Shown here one piece after another: positions 17,704 through 25,512 of a stretch of DNA of 39,325 nt; the stretch's first letter is position 1; each line of letters begins with the position of its first letter. A model generated the notes under the pieces. The model was not told the origin of the DNA, did not search any database, and saw only the letters and a list, made by a program, of their open reading frames with translations. The translations under genes and the position numbers were made by a program. This DNA is from Streptomyces aurantiogriseus (lineage in GTDB: Bacteria; Actinomycetota; Actinomycetes; Streptomycetales; Streptomycetaceae), in the NCBI RefSeq assembly GCF_014649375.1, contig NZ_BMSX01000046.1:1-39325 (forward strand), written 5' to 3'.

Positions 17704-18737
17704 CCGGCCCCCAGCGGCGGAGCCGGGCGGCCGCCGGCGTCCAGGTAGGTCTGCGGAGGGTTCAGACGTTGGCCGGGGAAGCCGCCCTTCTCGTACTTCA
17801 GGAGCTTCTTCGCCTTCTCGGGGTCCGTTTCGCCCTCGCCGTACGCGGGGCAGAGCGGGGCGATGGGGCAGGCGCCGCAGGCGGGCTTGCGGGCGTGGCA
17901 GATGCGGCGGCCGTGGAAGATCACGTGGTGCGAGAGCATCGTCCACTCGCTCTTGGGGAACAGCGAGCCGACCGCAGCCTCGATCTTGTCGGGCTCGGTC
18001 TCCTCGGTCCACTGCCAGCGCCGCACCAGCCGCTGGAAGTGCGTGTCCACGGTGATCCCTGGCCGGCCGAACGCGTTGCCCAACACCACGAAGGCGGTCT
18101 TGCGGCCGACGCCGGGCAGCTTCACGAGGTCCTCCAGGCGGCCGGGGACCTCGCCGCCGAACTCCTCCACCAGAGCCTTCGACAGCCCTATTACCGACTT
18201 CGTCTTGGCCCGGAAGAAGCCACAGGGCCGGAGGATCTCCTCGACCTCCTCCGGGTTGGCGGCGGCCAGGTCCTCCGGGGTGGGATACTTCGCGAAGAGG
18301 GCGGGGGTCGTCTGGTTCACCCTCAGGTCGGTGGTCTGGGCGGACAGGACCGTGGCGACCAGCAGCTGGAAGGCGTTCTCGAAGTCCAGCTCGGGATGGG
18401 CGTAGGGGTAGACCTCGGCGAGCTCGCGGTTGATCCGGCGGGCACGGCGGACGAGAGCGGTACGCGACTCGTTCTTCGGGGGCTTCCGGGGCTTCGTGGG
18501 CTTCACCGACTGCGTGGGCTTCGCCGCCTGCCTAGGCTTCGCCGGCTGCGCGGGCATCTCGGGAGCCGCCTGCTTGGAGGCTTGCGCGGAAGTCGCCGCT
18601 TTCCGCACAGACGCCCTCTTCACGGCTTTCGCCACCTTCTCACCCCCACCGGAACCCTGTTCGCCCACAGCGGAATCGCGACGTACAACCACCCGCCCAG
18701 CCCCCTTGGCCTGTGCTCTCACCGGCGATTTGGACAC
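17700..18737 (-). CDS. nth: Endonuclease III (DNA glycosylase/AP lyase) with basic N-terminal tail
   Basis: The protein is 345 aa. It removes oxidised pyrimidines from DNA in base-excision repair. The first 90 residues are a Lys/Pro/Ala-rich extension absent from E. coli Nth (211 aa), possibly a DNA-binding tail. The core has LLVATVLSAQTTD, the helix-hairpin-helix LPGVGRKTA with catalytic Lys213, VDTHFQRL with Asp231, and a [4Fe-4S] cluster ligated by Cys280, Cys287, Cys290 and Cys296 (C-x6-C-x2-C-x5-C). GTG 18737 has no ribosome site. TAGGCT lies 6 nt upstream, so a leaderless transcript is likely. Shorter internal starts cannot be excluded. It is divergent from crp. Confidence 0.93.
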   Translation of the reverse strand: MSKSPVRAQAKGAGRVVVRRDSAVGEQGSGGGEKVAKAVKRASVRKAATSAQASKQAAPEMPAQPAKPRQAAKPTQSVKPTKPRKPPKNESRTALVRRARRINRELAEVYPYAHPELDFENAFQLLVATVLSAQTTDLRVNQTTPALFAKYPTPEDLAAANPEEVEEILRPCGFFRAKTKSVIGLSKALVEEFGGEVPGRLEDLVKLPGVGRKTAFVVLGNAFGRPGITVDTHFQRLVRRWQWTEETEPDKIEAAVGSLFPKSEWTMLSHHVIFHGRRICHARKPACGACPIAPLCPAYGEGETDPEKAKKLLKYEKGGFPGQRLNPPQTYLDAGGRPAPPLGAG

Positions 18738-18839
18738 CCGGCCAGCCTAAAGCCCACCACCGACATCTGCCCCGGACCCAAAAGATCAGCCCCCAATTGG
18801 ACCCCTGCCGCTTACCTCGGGACACCTGTGCGGCATCCT

Positions 18840-18854
18840 TGTGACAGATCACAC
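18840..18854. promoter_or_regulatory. Candidate Crp autoregulatory site
   Basis: The palindrome TGTGA-CAGA-TCACA lies at 18840-18853 and extends to GTG-N8-CAC spacing (18841-18854), the geometry of Streptomyces Crp sites. It is about 90 bp before the crp start and overlaps its likely promoter. S. coelicolor Crp is reported to bind upstream of its own gene (recalled). Confidence 0.55.
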
Positions 18855-18943
18855 TGTTTGGACCGTCCGGCAAAATGGGGAACACGGTCCCCTGGCACAC
18901 GGGGGAGCAAGATCCCCTGAGCAGGTCGACAAGGAGAGAACTC

Positions 18944-19618
18944 GTGGACGACGTTCTGCGGCGCAACCCGCTCTTCGCGGCTCTCGACGACGAGCAGGCC
19001 GCGGAGCTCCGCGCCTCCATGAGTGAGGTGACCCTCGCACGTGGCGACTCCCTGTTCCACGAGGGCGACCCGGGCGACCGGCTCTACGTCGTCACCGAGG
19101 GCAAGGTCAAGCTCCACCGCACGTCCCCCGACGGCCGCGAGAACATGCTGGCCGTCGTCGGCCCCGGTGAGCTCATCGGCGAGCTGTCGCTGTTCGACCC
19201 GGGCCCGCGTACGGCCACGGCGACCGCGCTGACCGAGGTCAAGCTGCTCGGCCTCGGCCACGGCGACCTCCAGCCCTGGCTGAACGCCCGACCCGAGGTG
19301 GCCGCCGCGCTTCTGCGCGCCGTCGCCCGGCGCCTGCGCAAGACCAACGACGCCATGTCCGACCTGGTCTTCTCGGACGTCCCCGGCCGTGTGGCCCGCG
19401 CCCTGCTGGATCTCTCCCGCCGCTTCGGCGTGCAGTCCGAGGAGGGCATCCACGTCGTCCACGACCTCACGCAGGAGGAGCTGGCCCAGCTGGTCGGCGC
19501 GTCCCGCGAGACCGTGAACAAGGCGCTGGCGGACTTCGCGCAGCGGGGATGGCTCCGCCTGGAGGCGCGGGCGGTCATCCTGCTGGACGTGGAGCGGCTG
19601 GCGAAGCGGTCGCGGTGA
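18944..19618 (+). CDS. crp: Crp/Fnr-family cAMP receptor regulator
   Basis: The protein is 224 aa from GTG 18944, with AAGGAG 8-12 nt upstream. The length equals S. coelicolor Crp (recalled). An N-terminal cyclic-nucleotide-binding beta-roll (residues about 10-120) contains the phosphate-binding cassette GELIGELSLFDPGPRTATA. A central dimerisation helix and a C-terminal winged helix-turn-helix (TQEELAQLVGASRETVNKAL) follow. Streptomyces Crp controls germination, development and the supply of secondary-metabolite precursors. It is preceded by a palindromic Crp-like site and followed by a hairpin terminator. Confidence 0.95.
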   Translation: MDDVLRRNPLFAALDDEQAAELRASMSEVTLARGDSLFHEGDPGDRLYVVTEGKVKLHRTSPDGRENMLAVVGPGELIGELSLFDPGPRTATATALTEVKLLGLGHGDLQPWLNARPEVAAALLRAVARRLRKTNDAMSDLVFSDVPGRVARALLDLSRRFGVQSEEGIHVVHDLTQEELAQLVGASRETVNKALADFAQRGWLRLEARAVILLDVERLAKRSR

Positions 19619-19620
19619 TC

Positions 19621-19648
19621 GGGTCCGGGGGCTGCCGTCCCCGGACCC
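19621..19648 (+). terminator. crp terminator hairpin
   Basis: A perfect 10-bp stem GGGTCCGGGG/CCCCGGACCC (19621-19630 with 19639-19648) begins 2 nt after the crp stop. It has no T-run, the usual Streptomyces form. Confidence 0.7.
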
Positions 19649-19697
19649 CCGCTTCCGCCTGAACGGCGGCCTCGTCCTCGAGTGCCGGCCAGGCTGA

Positions 19698-20099
19698 GAC
19701 ACCTGCCCGGCGCTGAAAATCGCGGCCCTCCTCGCGCGGGAGACCAACGGCGACCTCGCGCTGCTCCTCCCCCGCCGGCGCACCCGCATCGCCGAGGCGG
19801 ACGACACCGACGAGGCCCGGCGCCCGCTGGTCCGCTTCATGTCCCGGCACCTCGTACGCACCGCTTTCACCCTGGTGATGCCCCGCTGGAACGGCTGGCC
19901 CAGTGACCTGCACGAGATGGCCGAGGCGTTCGCCGCGTACCACCCCACGCGCGCGGAGCAGATACGGGCTGCGGCCGTACGCGGCCACGAGCCGACGGGG
20001 GACCCGGTCGTCCTGCGCTCGTACGTCGATGACCTCGGGCCCTGGCTCGCGGAGGAGTACGCGCGCGTGCACGGCGTGAAGGCGCCGCGACCGGACTGA
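19698..20099 (+). pseudogene. 5'-truncated nucleotidyltransferase-like remnant
   Basis: An open frame runs from just after an in-frame stop at 19695 to the stop at 20097, with no ATG or GTG until 19839. The peptide reads ALKIAALLARETNGDLALLL, then FTLVMPRWNGWPSDLHEMAEAFAAY and LGPWLAEEYARVHG. It resembles the C-terminal half of Streptomyces nucleotidyltransferase-like (aminoglycoside adenylyltransferase-type) proteins by eye. With no start or N-terminal catalytic region, it is best read as a degraded gene. A short 86-aa product from ATG 19839 is possible but has no clear ribosome site. Confidence 0.55.
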
Positions 20100-20126
20100 G
20101 GGCCCTGGCCCTAGGGCCAGGGCCCT
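20099..20126. terminator. 28-bp perfect palindrome, bidirectional terminator
   Basis: These 28 bases are exactly their own reverse complement. They sit between the rightward remnant and the leftward MBL gene, whose stop codon they overlap. The structure is a likely terminator for both strands. Confidence 0.75.
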
Positions 20127-20955
20127 AGATGAGCCCGTGCTCCTCCAGGTACTCCAGCTGCGCCCGTACGGACAGTTCCGCCGCCGGCCACAGGGAGCGG
20201 TCCACGTCGGCGTACACGTGGGCGACGACCTCGGCCGGGGTGCGGTAGCCGTTCTCGACGGCCGTCTCGACCTGGGCGAGGCGGTGAGCGCGGTGGGCGA
20301 GGTAGAACTCGACGGCGCCCTGGGCGTCCTCCAGGACGGGACCGTGGCCCGGCAGGACGGTGTGGACGCCGTCGTCGACCGTGAGGGACCTGAGGCGCCG
20401 CAGGGAGTCCAGATAGTCACCCAGGCGGCCGTCGGGGTGCGCCACGACCGTCGTACCGCGGCCGAGGATCGTGTCGCCGGTCAGGACCGCGCGGTCGGCC
20501 GGGAGGTGGAAGCAGAGGGAGTCGGCGGTGTGGCCGGGGGTCGGGACTACGCGCAGCTCCAGGCCGCCGACGGTGATCACGTGACCGGCGGCCAGGCCCT
20601 CGTCACCAAGCCGCAGCGCCGGGTCCAGGGCGCGGACCTTCGTGCCGGTCAGCTCGGCGAAGCGGACGGCGCCCTCGGCGTGGTCGGGGTGGCCGTGGGT
20701 GAGCAGGGTCAGGGCGACGCGTTTGCCGGCCTCCTCGGCGGTGTCGACGACCGCGCGCAGGTGGCCCTCGTCCAGCGGGCCCGGGTCGATCACGACGGCC
20801 AGTTCGGAGTCGGGCTCGGAGACGATCCAGGTGTTGGTGCCGTCCAGGGTCATCGCGGAGGCGTTGGGCGCGAGGACGTTGACCGCCCGGGGGGTGGCGG
20901 GACCCGAGAGGACCCCGCCGCGGGGCTGGCCGGGAAGGGCTGCTGCGTCCGTCAT
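20125..20955 (-). CDS. Metallo-beta-lactamase-fold hydrolase
   Basis: The protein is 276 aa from ATG 20955. The metal motif THGHPDH is followed by PTPGHTADS and by LTGDTILGRG, the further ligands of the MBL fold, with a C-terminal winged-helix-like tail (EVVAHVYADVDRSLWPAAEL) typical of the LACTB2-like group. Members hydrolyse thioesters, phosphodiesters or RNA, and the substrate here is unknown. The start overlaps the upstream NUDIX stop by ATGA (20952-20955), so the two are coupled. M. tuberculosis Rv3677c is the equivalent (recalled). Confidence 0.88.
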   Translation of the reverse strand: MTDAAALPGQPRGGVLSGPATPRAVNVLAPNASAMTLDGTNTWIVSEPDSELAVVIDPGPLDEGHLRAVVDTAEEAGKRVALTLLTHGHPDHAEGAVRFAELTGTKVRALDPALRLGDEGLAAGHVITVGGLELRVVPTPGHTADSLCFHLPADRAVLTGDTILGRGTTVVAHPDGRLGDYLDSLRRLRSLTVDDGVHTVLPGHGPVLEDAQGAVEFYLAHRAHRLAQVETAVENGYRTPAEVVAHVYADVDRSLWPAAELSVRAQLEYLEEHGLI

Positions 20956-21821
20956 GCGGGGGCTCCACCTGTGGGGATGTGCTTGGTGAACTCGTCGTGG
21001 CCCGGCCAGGACAGCACGACCTGGCCGTCCTCCAGACGCGCCTGCGCCAGGACCGGCGTGAGGTCGCGCCCGCGCGCGACGGCCAGCGCGTCGGCCGCCG
21101 TGGCGCAGGGGGCCAGCTGGCGCAGGGTCGCGATGGTGGGCGGCATCATCAGCAGCTCGCCCTTGTCGTACGAGGCCGCCGCGTCCGCCGGGCGGATCCA
21201 CACCGTGCGGTCGGCCTCCGTGGAGGCGTTACGGGTGCGCTGGCCCTCGGGGAGCGCCGCCACGAAGAACCAGGTGTCGTAGCGGCGCGGCTCGAACTCC
21301 GGGGTGATCCACCGCGTCCAGGCGCCCAGCAGGTCCGAGCGCAGCACCAGACCTCGGCGGTCGAGGAACTCCGCGAACGACGTCTCACGGCCGACCAGGG
21401 CCGCCCGGTCCGCCTCCCAGTCGGCGCCTGTGGTGTCCCCGACGACGGAATCGGCGGTCGGCCCGGCGAGCAGGACGCCCGCCTCCTCGTACGTCTCCCG
21501 TACGGCTGCGCAGACGATCGCCTGGGCCGCCGTCTCGTCCACCCCGAGCCGCTCGGCCCACCACGCGCGCGTGGGGCCCGCCCAGCGCACATGCCGGTCG
21601 TCGTCCCGCGGGTCGACGCCGCCCCCCGGATAGGCGTACGCGCCTCCGGCGAAGGCCATGGAGACCCGTCTGCGCAGCATATGGACGACGGGACCCCCGT
21701 CGGTGTCCTTCAGAAGCATGACAGTGGCCGCACGCTTCGGCGTGACTGGCTCGAGGGTGCCGTCCGCGAGCGCACGGATCCGTTCCGGCCAGTCCGCTGG
21801 AAACCACTGCCCATTCGCCAT
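20952..21821 (-). CDS. NUDIX hydrolase, NUDT19-like
   Basis: The protein is 289 aa. Its NUDIX elements are split: YAYPGGGVDPRDDD, then a spacer, then AAVRETYEEAGVLL, an arrangement like the CoA-cleaving NUDT19 group. The N-terminus has TPKRAATVMLLKD and the C-terminus has a conserved-looking ELLMMPPTIATLRQLA. The substrate is uncertain, a nucleoside diphosphate derivative or acyl-CoA. ATG 21821 has no ribosome site. TAGCCT lies 6 nt upstream, suggesting a leaderless start. It is translationally coupled to the MBL gene. Confidence 0.83.
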   Translation of the reverse strand: MANGQWFPADWPERIRALADGTLEPVTPKRAATVMLLKDTDGGPVVHMLRRRVSMAFAGGAYAYPGGGVDPRDDDRHVRWAGPTRAWWAERLGVDETAAQAIVCAAVRETYEEAGVLLAGPTADSVVGDTTGADWEADRAALVGRETSFAEFLDRRGLVLRSDLLGAWTRWITPEFEPRRYDTWFFVAALPEGQRTRNASTEADRTVWIRPADAAASYDKGELLMMPPTIATLRQLAPCATAADALAVARGRDLTPVLAQARLEDGQVVLSWPGHDEFTKHIPTGGAPA

Positions 21822-22359
21822 GGCCGGAGGCTATCCCGTGGTGCGCGAATGTTCGAGAGGTGCCTTGGTGAGGCGACGGGACGGGTGAGTCGGCGCGGCA
21901 CCGCGCGGGTGCACCTGCCCACGCGACGCCGGACCGGCCGAAAGCCCATGCGACACGCCAGCCGGGCGTGCTTGCCACTGACTCGTGCGCCGCGCGGGCG
22001 GCCCGCCTGTCCACGCCTGGCCGCCGAGGGCCCAAGTAAACCCACGCGCGGAGGACCTTGCCGCTGGCGCGGGGCCGCTGGGACGGGTGCCGGGCCTACC
22101 GGCGGGCACCGCGCGGGCGGGACTGCCCGTCCGCGCCTGGCCGGCCGAGGGCCCAGGTGAGCCCACCGCGCGGAGGGCCTTGCCGCTGCCGGGGTCGGCC
22201 TTGGGCCTTGGGTCCAGGCGCCGGACAGGCGGCCCCAACCGCGGTGCCTGCTCCGGGTCAGGGGACGCAGGGTGGCCCGACGGGCTCGGGCCGACGGCCC
22301 CCCTCTGCGCCAGGGACCCCATGCGCCCCGCCGTACAGCGCCGTACGGACGAGCCTGGC
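21822..22359. other. Repeat-rich spacer between ridA and the NUDIX gene
   Basis: This is about 540 bp without a convincing gene. An imperfect direct repeat of about 87 bp (about 21988-22074 and 22107-22195) dominates. All frames are open for long distances, giving Arg/Pro/Gly/Ala-rich translations on both strands, the usual effect of GC-rich repeats. A 163-codon minus frame (22322 to 21831) shows a repeated motif resembling ARSSARGFTWALGGQAWTGG, but it has no ribosome site or overlap with its neighbours. The NUDIX promoter must lie at the left end. Confidence 0.5.
21988..22195. repeat. Imperfect tandem duplication of about 87 bp
   Basis: The two copies start at about 21988 and 22107. Both contain GCGCGGGCGG, CGCCTGGCC, CCGAGGGCCCA and CTTGCCGCTG in the same order. 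Divergence is appreciable, so the duplication is not recent. Confidence 0.7.
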
Positions 22360-22380
22360 GCGGCACCGGTCAGGTGCCGC
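22360..22380 (-). terminator. ridA terminator hairpin
   Basis: A perfect 8-bp stem GCGGCACC/GGTGCCGC (22360-22367 with 22373-22380) and 5-nt loop lie 14 nt beyond the ridA stop. Confidence 0.55.
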
Positions 22381-22393
22381 CGGCCGTCCGCCC

Positions 22394-22855
22394 CTACGCC
22401 AACTCGACCTGGATCTCCACCTCGACCGGCGCGTCCAGCGGCAGGACGGCGACGCCCACCGCGCTGCGGGCGTGCACACCCTTGTCGCCGAGGACCTCGC
22501 CGAGGAGCTCGCTCGCGCCGTTGAGGACGGCGGGCTGGCCGGTGAAGTCCGCGGCGGACGCCACGAAGCCGACGACCTTCACCACGCGTGCGATGCGGTC
22601 GAGGTCGCCCGCGACGGACTTGACGGCGGCCAGGGCGTTCAGCGCGCAGGTGCGGGCCAGGTCCTTGGCCTCCTCGGGGGTGACCTCCGCGCCGACCTTG
22701 CCCGTGACCGGCAGCTTGCCGTCCACCATGGGCAGCTGGCCGGCCGTGTACACGTACGGCCCGGACTGCACGGCGGGCTGGTACGCCGCCAGCGGCGGAA
22801 CGACCGCCGGCAGGGTCAGGCCCAGCTCGGCGAGCCTGGCCTCGACCGCGCTCAC
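22394..22855 (-). CDS. RidA-family protein (YjgF/UK114)
   Basis: The protein is 153 aa from GTG 22855, which overlaps the upstream small gene by GTGA. RidA proteins hydrolyse reactive enamine/imine intermediates from amino-acid dehydratases. Family features include PPLAAYQPAVQSGPYVYTAG, CALNALAAVKSVAGDLDRIARVVKV and a C-terminal VEVEIQVE strand. The catalytic arginine of classical RidA (C-x-R in the C-terminal part) is not evident, since the sequence reads HARSAVGVAVLPLDAPVEVE. It may belong to a Rid subgroup, and the R in HARSAVGV is the candidate residue. M. tuberculosis Rv3678c is equivalent (recalled). Confidence 0.88.
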   Translation of the reverse strand: MSAVEARLAELGLTLPAVVPPLAAYQPAVQSGPYVYTAGQLPMVDGKLPVTGKVGAEVTPEEAKDLARTCALNALAAVKSVAGDLDRIARVVKVVGFVASAADFTGQPAVLNGASELLGEVLGDKGVHARSAVGVAVLPLDAPVEVEIQVELA

Positions 22856-23010
22856 GCCTTCTCCCGCTTCAGGTAGGCCACGAGCTGCTCGGGGTTGTTC
22901 GGCCCGGGCACGACCTGGACGAGCTCCCAGCCGTCCTCGCCCCAGGTGTCCAGAATCTGCTTCGTGGCGTGGACGAGCAGCGGCACGGTTGCGTATTCCC
23001 ACTTGGTCAT
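22852..23010 (-). CDS. DUF4177-like small protein, 52 aa
   Basis: ATG 23010 opens a 52-codon frame starting MTKWEYATVPLLVHATKQIL with WGEDGWELVQVVPG in the middle. Such WEYxxVP...DxWGxxGWELV proteins are conserved next to ridA in actinobacteria (Rv3678A position, recalled). Its stop overlaps the ridA GTG by GTGA (22852-22855). The start has no ribosome site, and TACAGT lies exactly 6 nt before the ATG, suggesting a leaderless mRNA. The function is unknown. Confidence 0.85.
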   Translation of the reverse strand: MTKWEYATVPLLVHATKQILDTWGEDGWELVQVVPGPNNPEQLVAYLKREKA

Positions 23011-23126
23011 GGGCCGACTGTATCGCTGTGGACAGCGGCTCTCGTCTCAGGCCGGGTGGCCGATTGCGGCCCGGTTATCCACAGCCTCCCGATTGGCTCG
23101 GGCGCCGACTGGTTACGCTCGAAGAC

Positions 23127-24104
23127 GTGAGCAGGCTCCAGGTCGTCAGCGGCAAGGGCGGGACCGGAAAGACGACGGTCGCCGCCGCCCTCGCGTTGGC
23201 CCTCGCGACCGAGGGAAAGCGGACGCTTCTCGTCGAGGTCGAGGGCAGGCAGGGCATCGCGCAGCTCTTCGAAACGGAGGCGCTGCCTTATGAGGAGCGG
23301 AAGATCGCCGTCGCTCCCGGGGGCGGGGAGGTGTATGCCCTGGCGATCGATCCGGAACTGGCCCTTCTGGACTACCTCCAGATGTTCTACAAACTGGGCG
23401 GCGCCGGCCGGGCCCTGAAGAAGCTCGGCGCCATCGACTTCGCCACCACCATCGCACCCGGCCTCAGGGACGTACTCCTCACCGGCAAGGCCTGCGAGGC
23501 GGTGCGACGGAAGGACAAGAACGGGCGGTTCGTGTACGACTACGTCGTCATGGACGCGCCGCCCACCGGCCGCATCACCCGCTTCCTGAACGTGAACGAC
23601 GAGGTCGCGGGGCTCGCCAAGATCGGCCCGATACACAATCAGGCGCAGGCCGTGATGCGGGTGCTGAAGTCGTCGGAGACGGCCGTGCACCTGGTGACGC
23701 TGCTGGAGGAGATGCCCGTCCAGGAGACCGTGGACGGCATCGCCGAACTGCGGGCGGCCCGGCTGCCGGTGGGCCGGATCATCGTCAACATGGTCCGCCC
23801 GGAGGTGCTGGACGCCCACGCGCTGGAACTTCTGCGGACGGTGGGGCGTTCCTCTGTTGCCCGGTCGCTGTCCGCCGCGGGGCTCGGCGGGGCGCGGCGC
23901 GGCGGGCACGCGGAGCGGCTGGTGGACCCGCTCCTGGAGCAGGCCGAGGAGTACGCCGAGCGGCACGCGCTGGAGCACGAGCAGCGATCCGTCCTGGCCG
24001 AGCTGGGCCTTCCGCTGCACGAACTGCCGCTGCTCGCCGAGGGCATGGCCCTCGCGGGCCTGTACGAACTCGCCACCGAGCTGCGGAAGCAGGGGATGTC
24101 ATGA
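23127..24104 (+). CDS. ArsA/Get3-like ATPase A (BagA-like)
   Basis: The protein is 325 aa from GTG 23127. The deviant Walker A SGKGGTGKTT (residues 8-17) includes the signature lysine Lys10. DYVVMDAPPTGRITRFL is the switch/Walker B region, and MVRPEVLDAHALELL lies in the C-terminal half. It is the first partner of a two-gene ArsA-like pair equivalent to M. tuberculosis Rv3679-Rv3680, which form the BagAB complex (recalled). TACGCT lies 7 nt before the GTG with no ribosome site, so the transcript is probably leaderless. A DnaA-box-like TTATCCACA (23075-23083) lies upstream. The end overlaps the next gene by ATGA. Confidence 0.88.
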   Translation: MSRLQVVSGKGGTGKTTVAAALALALATEGKRTLLVEVEGRQGIAQLFETEALPYEERKIAVAPGGGEVYALAIDPELALLDYLQMFYKLGGAGRALKKLGAIDFATTIAPGLRDVLLTGKACEAVRRKDKNGRFVYDYVVMDAPPTGRITRFLNVNDEVAGLAKIGPIHNQAQAVMRVLKSSETAVHLVTLLEEMPVQETVDGIAELRAARLPVGRIIVNMVRPEVLDAHALELLRTVGRSSVARSLSAAGLGGARRGGHAERLVDPLLEQAEEYAERHALEHEQRSVLAELGLPLHELPLLAEGMALAGLYELATELRKQGMS

Positions 24105-25498
24105 GTCCGGACCAGACTCGGGACCAGGGGAGCACCCGTCACGGTCTCTCCCCCGCGCGCGTGCTGGACGTCGATCCGCTGCTCGACGATCCCCGGACCC
24201 GCATCGTGGTGTGCTGCGGGTCGGGCGGGGTCGGCAAGACGACGACGGCGGCGGCGCTGGGCCTCAGGGCCGCCGAGCGCGGCCGCAAGGTGGTCGTCCT
24301 CACCATCGACCCGGCCCGCCGGCTCGCGCAGTCCATGGGCATCGACTCGCTCGACAACACCCCGCGCCGCGTGAAGGGCGTCGAGGGCGACGGCGAACTG
24401 CACGCCATGATGCTCGACATGAAGCGCACCTTCGACGAGATCGTCGAGGCGCACGCGGATCCTGAGCGGGCGGCCACGATCCTCGGCAACCCCTTCTACC
24501 AGTCGCTCTCAGCGGGCTTCGCGGGCACGCAGGAGTACATGGCGATGGAAAAGCTGGGGCAGCTGCGGGCGAAGGACGAGTGGGACCTGATCGTCGTCGA
24601 CACACCGCCCTCCCGCTCGGCCCTGGACTTCCTGGACGCGCCCAAGCGCCTCGGGTCGTTCCTGGACGGCAGGCTGATCCGGCTGCTGACGGCGCCGGCG
24701 AAGCTGGGCGGACGCGCCGGGATGAAGTTCCTGAACGTCGGGATGTCGATGATGACCGGCACCCTCGGCAAGCTGCTCGGCGGTCAGCTGCTCAAGGACG
24801 TCCAGACGTTCGTGGCCGCGATGGACACGACCTTCGGCGGCTTCCGTACGCGCGCGGACGCCACGTACAAGCTGCTCCAGGCACCCGGGACGGCGTTCCT
24901 GGTGGTGGCGGCTCCCGAGCAGGACGCGCTGCGGGAGGCCGCGTACTTCGTGGAGCGGCTGGCCGCCGAGGACATGCCGCTGGCCGGGCTGGTGCTCAAC
25001 CGGGTCCATGGCAGCGGCGCCGCCCAGCTGTCCGCCGAGCGGGCGTTCGCCGCCGCCGAAAATCTTGAAGAGTCCCGCATTGTCGATCAGGGCGGCGGGA
25101 AAGCTGGACTTCGTAACTCTCCCGACACGTACGGCAGTTCAGATTCTTCCGCAGCATCTCCCGCACCCGGCCCCGAGCCCGACCCCCCGGGCGTCGACGG
25201 GACCACGGACGCGAGCGACAAAAGCACAGACCGGAGCACTGATCGCAGCACCGACCGCCACACGGATCAGGCGGGTCAGAGCGCCGACCAGCTCACCGTA
25301 GGCCTGCTGAGGCTGCACGCCGACCGTATGCACCTGCTCTCCCGCGAGCAGCGCACGCGTGACCGCTTCACCGCGCTCCACCCCGAGGTGGCGGTGACCG
25401 AAGTGGCCGCGCTGCCCGGCGACGTCCATGACCTCGTGGGGCTGCGGGACATCGGGAACCGGCTCGCGGCCAACCGGCCGGAGCTGCCCACCGACTGA
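24101..25498 (+). CDS. ArsA/Get3-like ATPase B (BagB-like) with disordered insertion
   Basis: The protein is 465 aa. The P-loop is CCGSGGVGKTT (residues 38-48). The lysine of the KGG signature is serine here (Ser41), unlike the partner, so this subunit may not act alone. LTIDPARRLAQSMGI and LIVVDTPPSRSALDFLD are Get3-like switch regions. Residues about 325-395 form a Ser/Asp/Thr/Pro-rich insertion with STDR repeats, after which the conserved C-terminus resumes (LLRLHADRMHLLSREQRTRD). M. tuberculosis Rv3680 is about 386 aa (recalled), so this version is expanded. It is translationally coupled to subunit A (ATGA, 24101-24104). Confidence 0.88.
   Translation: MSPDQTRDQGSTRHGLSPARVLDVDPLLDDPRTRIVVCCGSGGVGKTTTAAALGLRAAERGRKVVVLTIDPARRLAQSMGIDSLDNTPRRVKGVEGDGELHAMMLDMKRTFDEIVEAHADPERAATILGNPFYQSLSAGFAGTQEYMAMEKLGQLRAKDEWDLIVVDTPPSRSALDFLDAPKRLGSFLDGRLIRLLTAPAKLGGRAGMKFLNVGMSMMTGTLGKLLGGQLLKDVQTFVAAMDTTFGGFRTRADATYKLLQAPGTAFLVVAAPEQDALREAAYFVERLAAEDMPLAGLVLNRVHGSGAAQLSAERAFAAAENLEESRIVDQGGGKAGLRNSPDTYGSSDSSAASPAPGPEPDPPGVDGTTDASDKSTDRSTDRSTDRHTDQAGQSADQLTVGLLRLHADRMHLLSREQRTRDRFTALHPEVAVTEVAALPGDVHDLVGLRDIGNRLAANRPELPTD
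25217..25268 (+). repeat. 12-bp tandem repeat in the BagB-like gene
   Basis: Four imperfect 12-bp units (consensus near AGCACNGACCGC) encode repeated Ser-Thr-Asp-Arg. The repeats are in frame, within the disordered insertion. Confidence 0.7.
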
Positions 25499-25512
25499 GC
25501 CGAGGGGTGCCC

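Noticed and set aside
23075..23083. Perfect DnaA box TTATCCACA upstream of the BagA-like gene, and a near match around 148-160
   Set aside because: Single isolated boxes occur by chance and no cluster, dnaA or dnaN gene is nearby, so neither is an origin.
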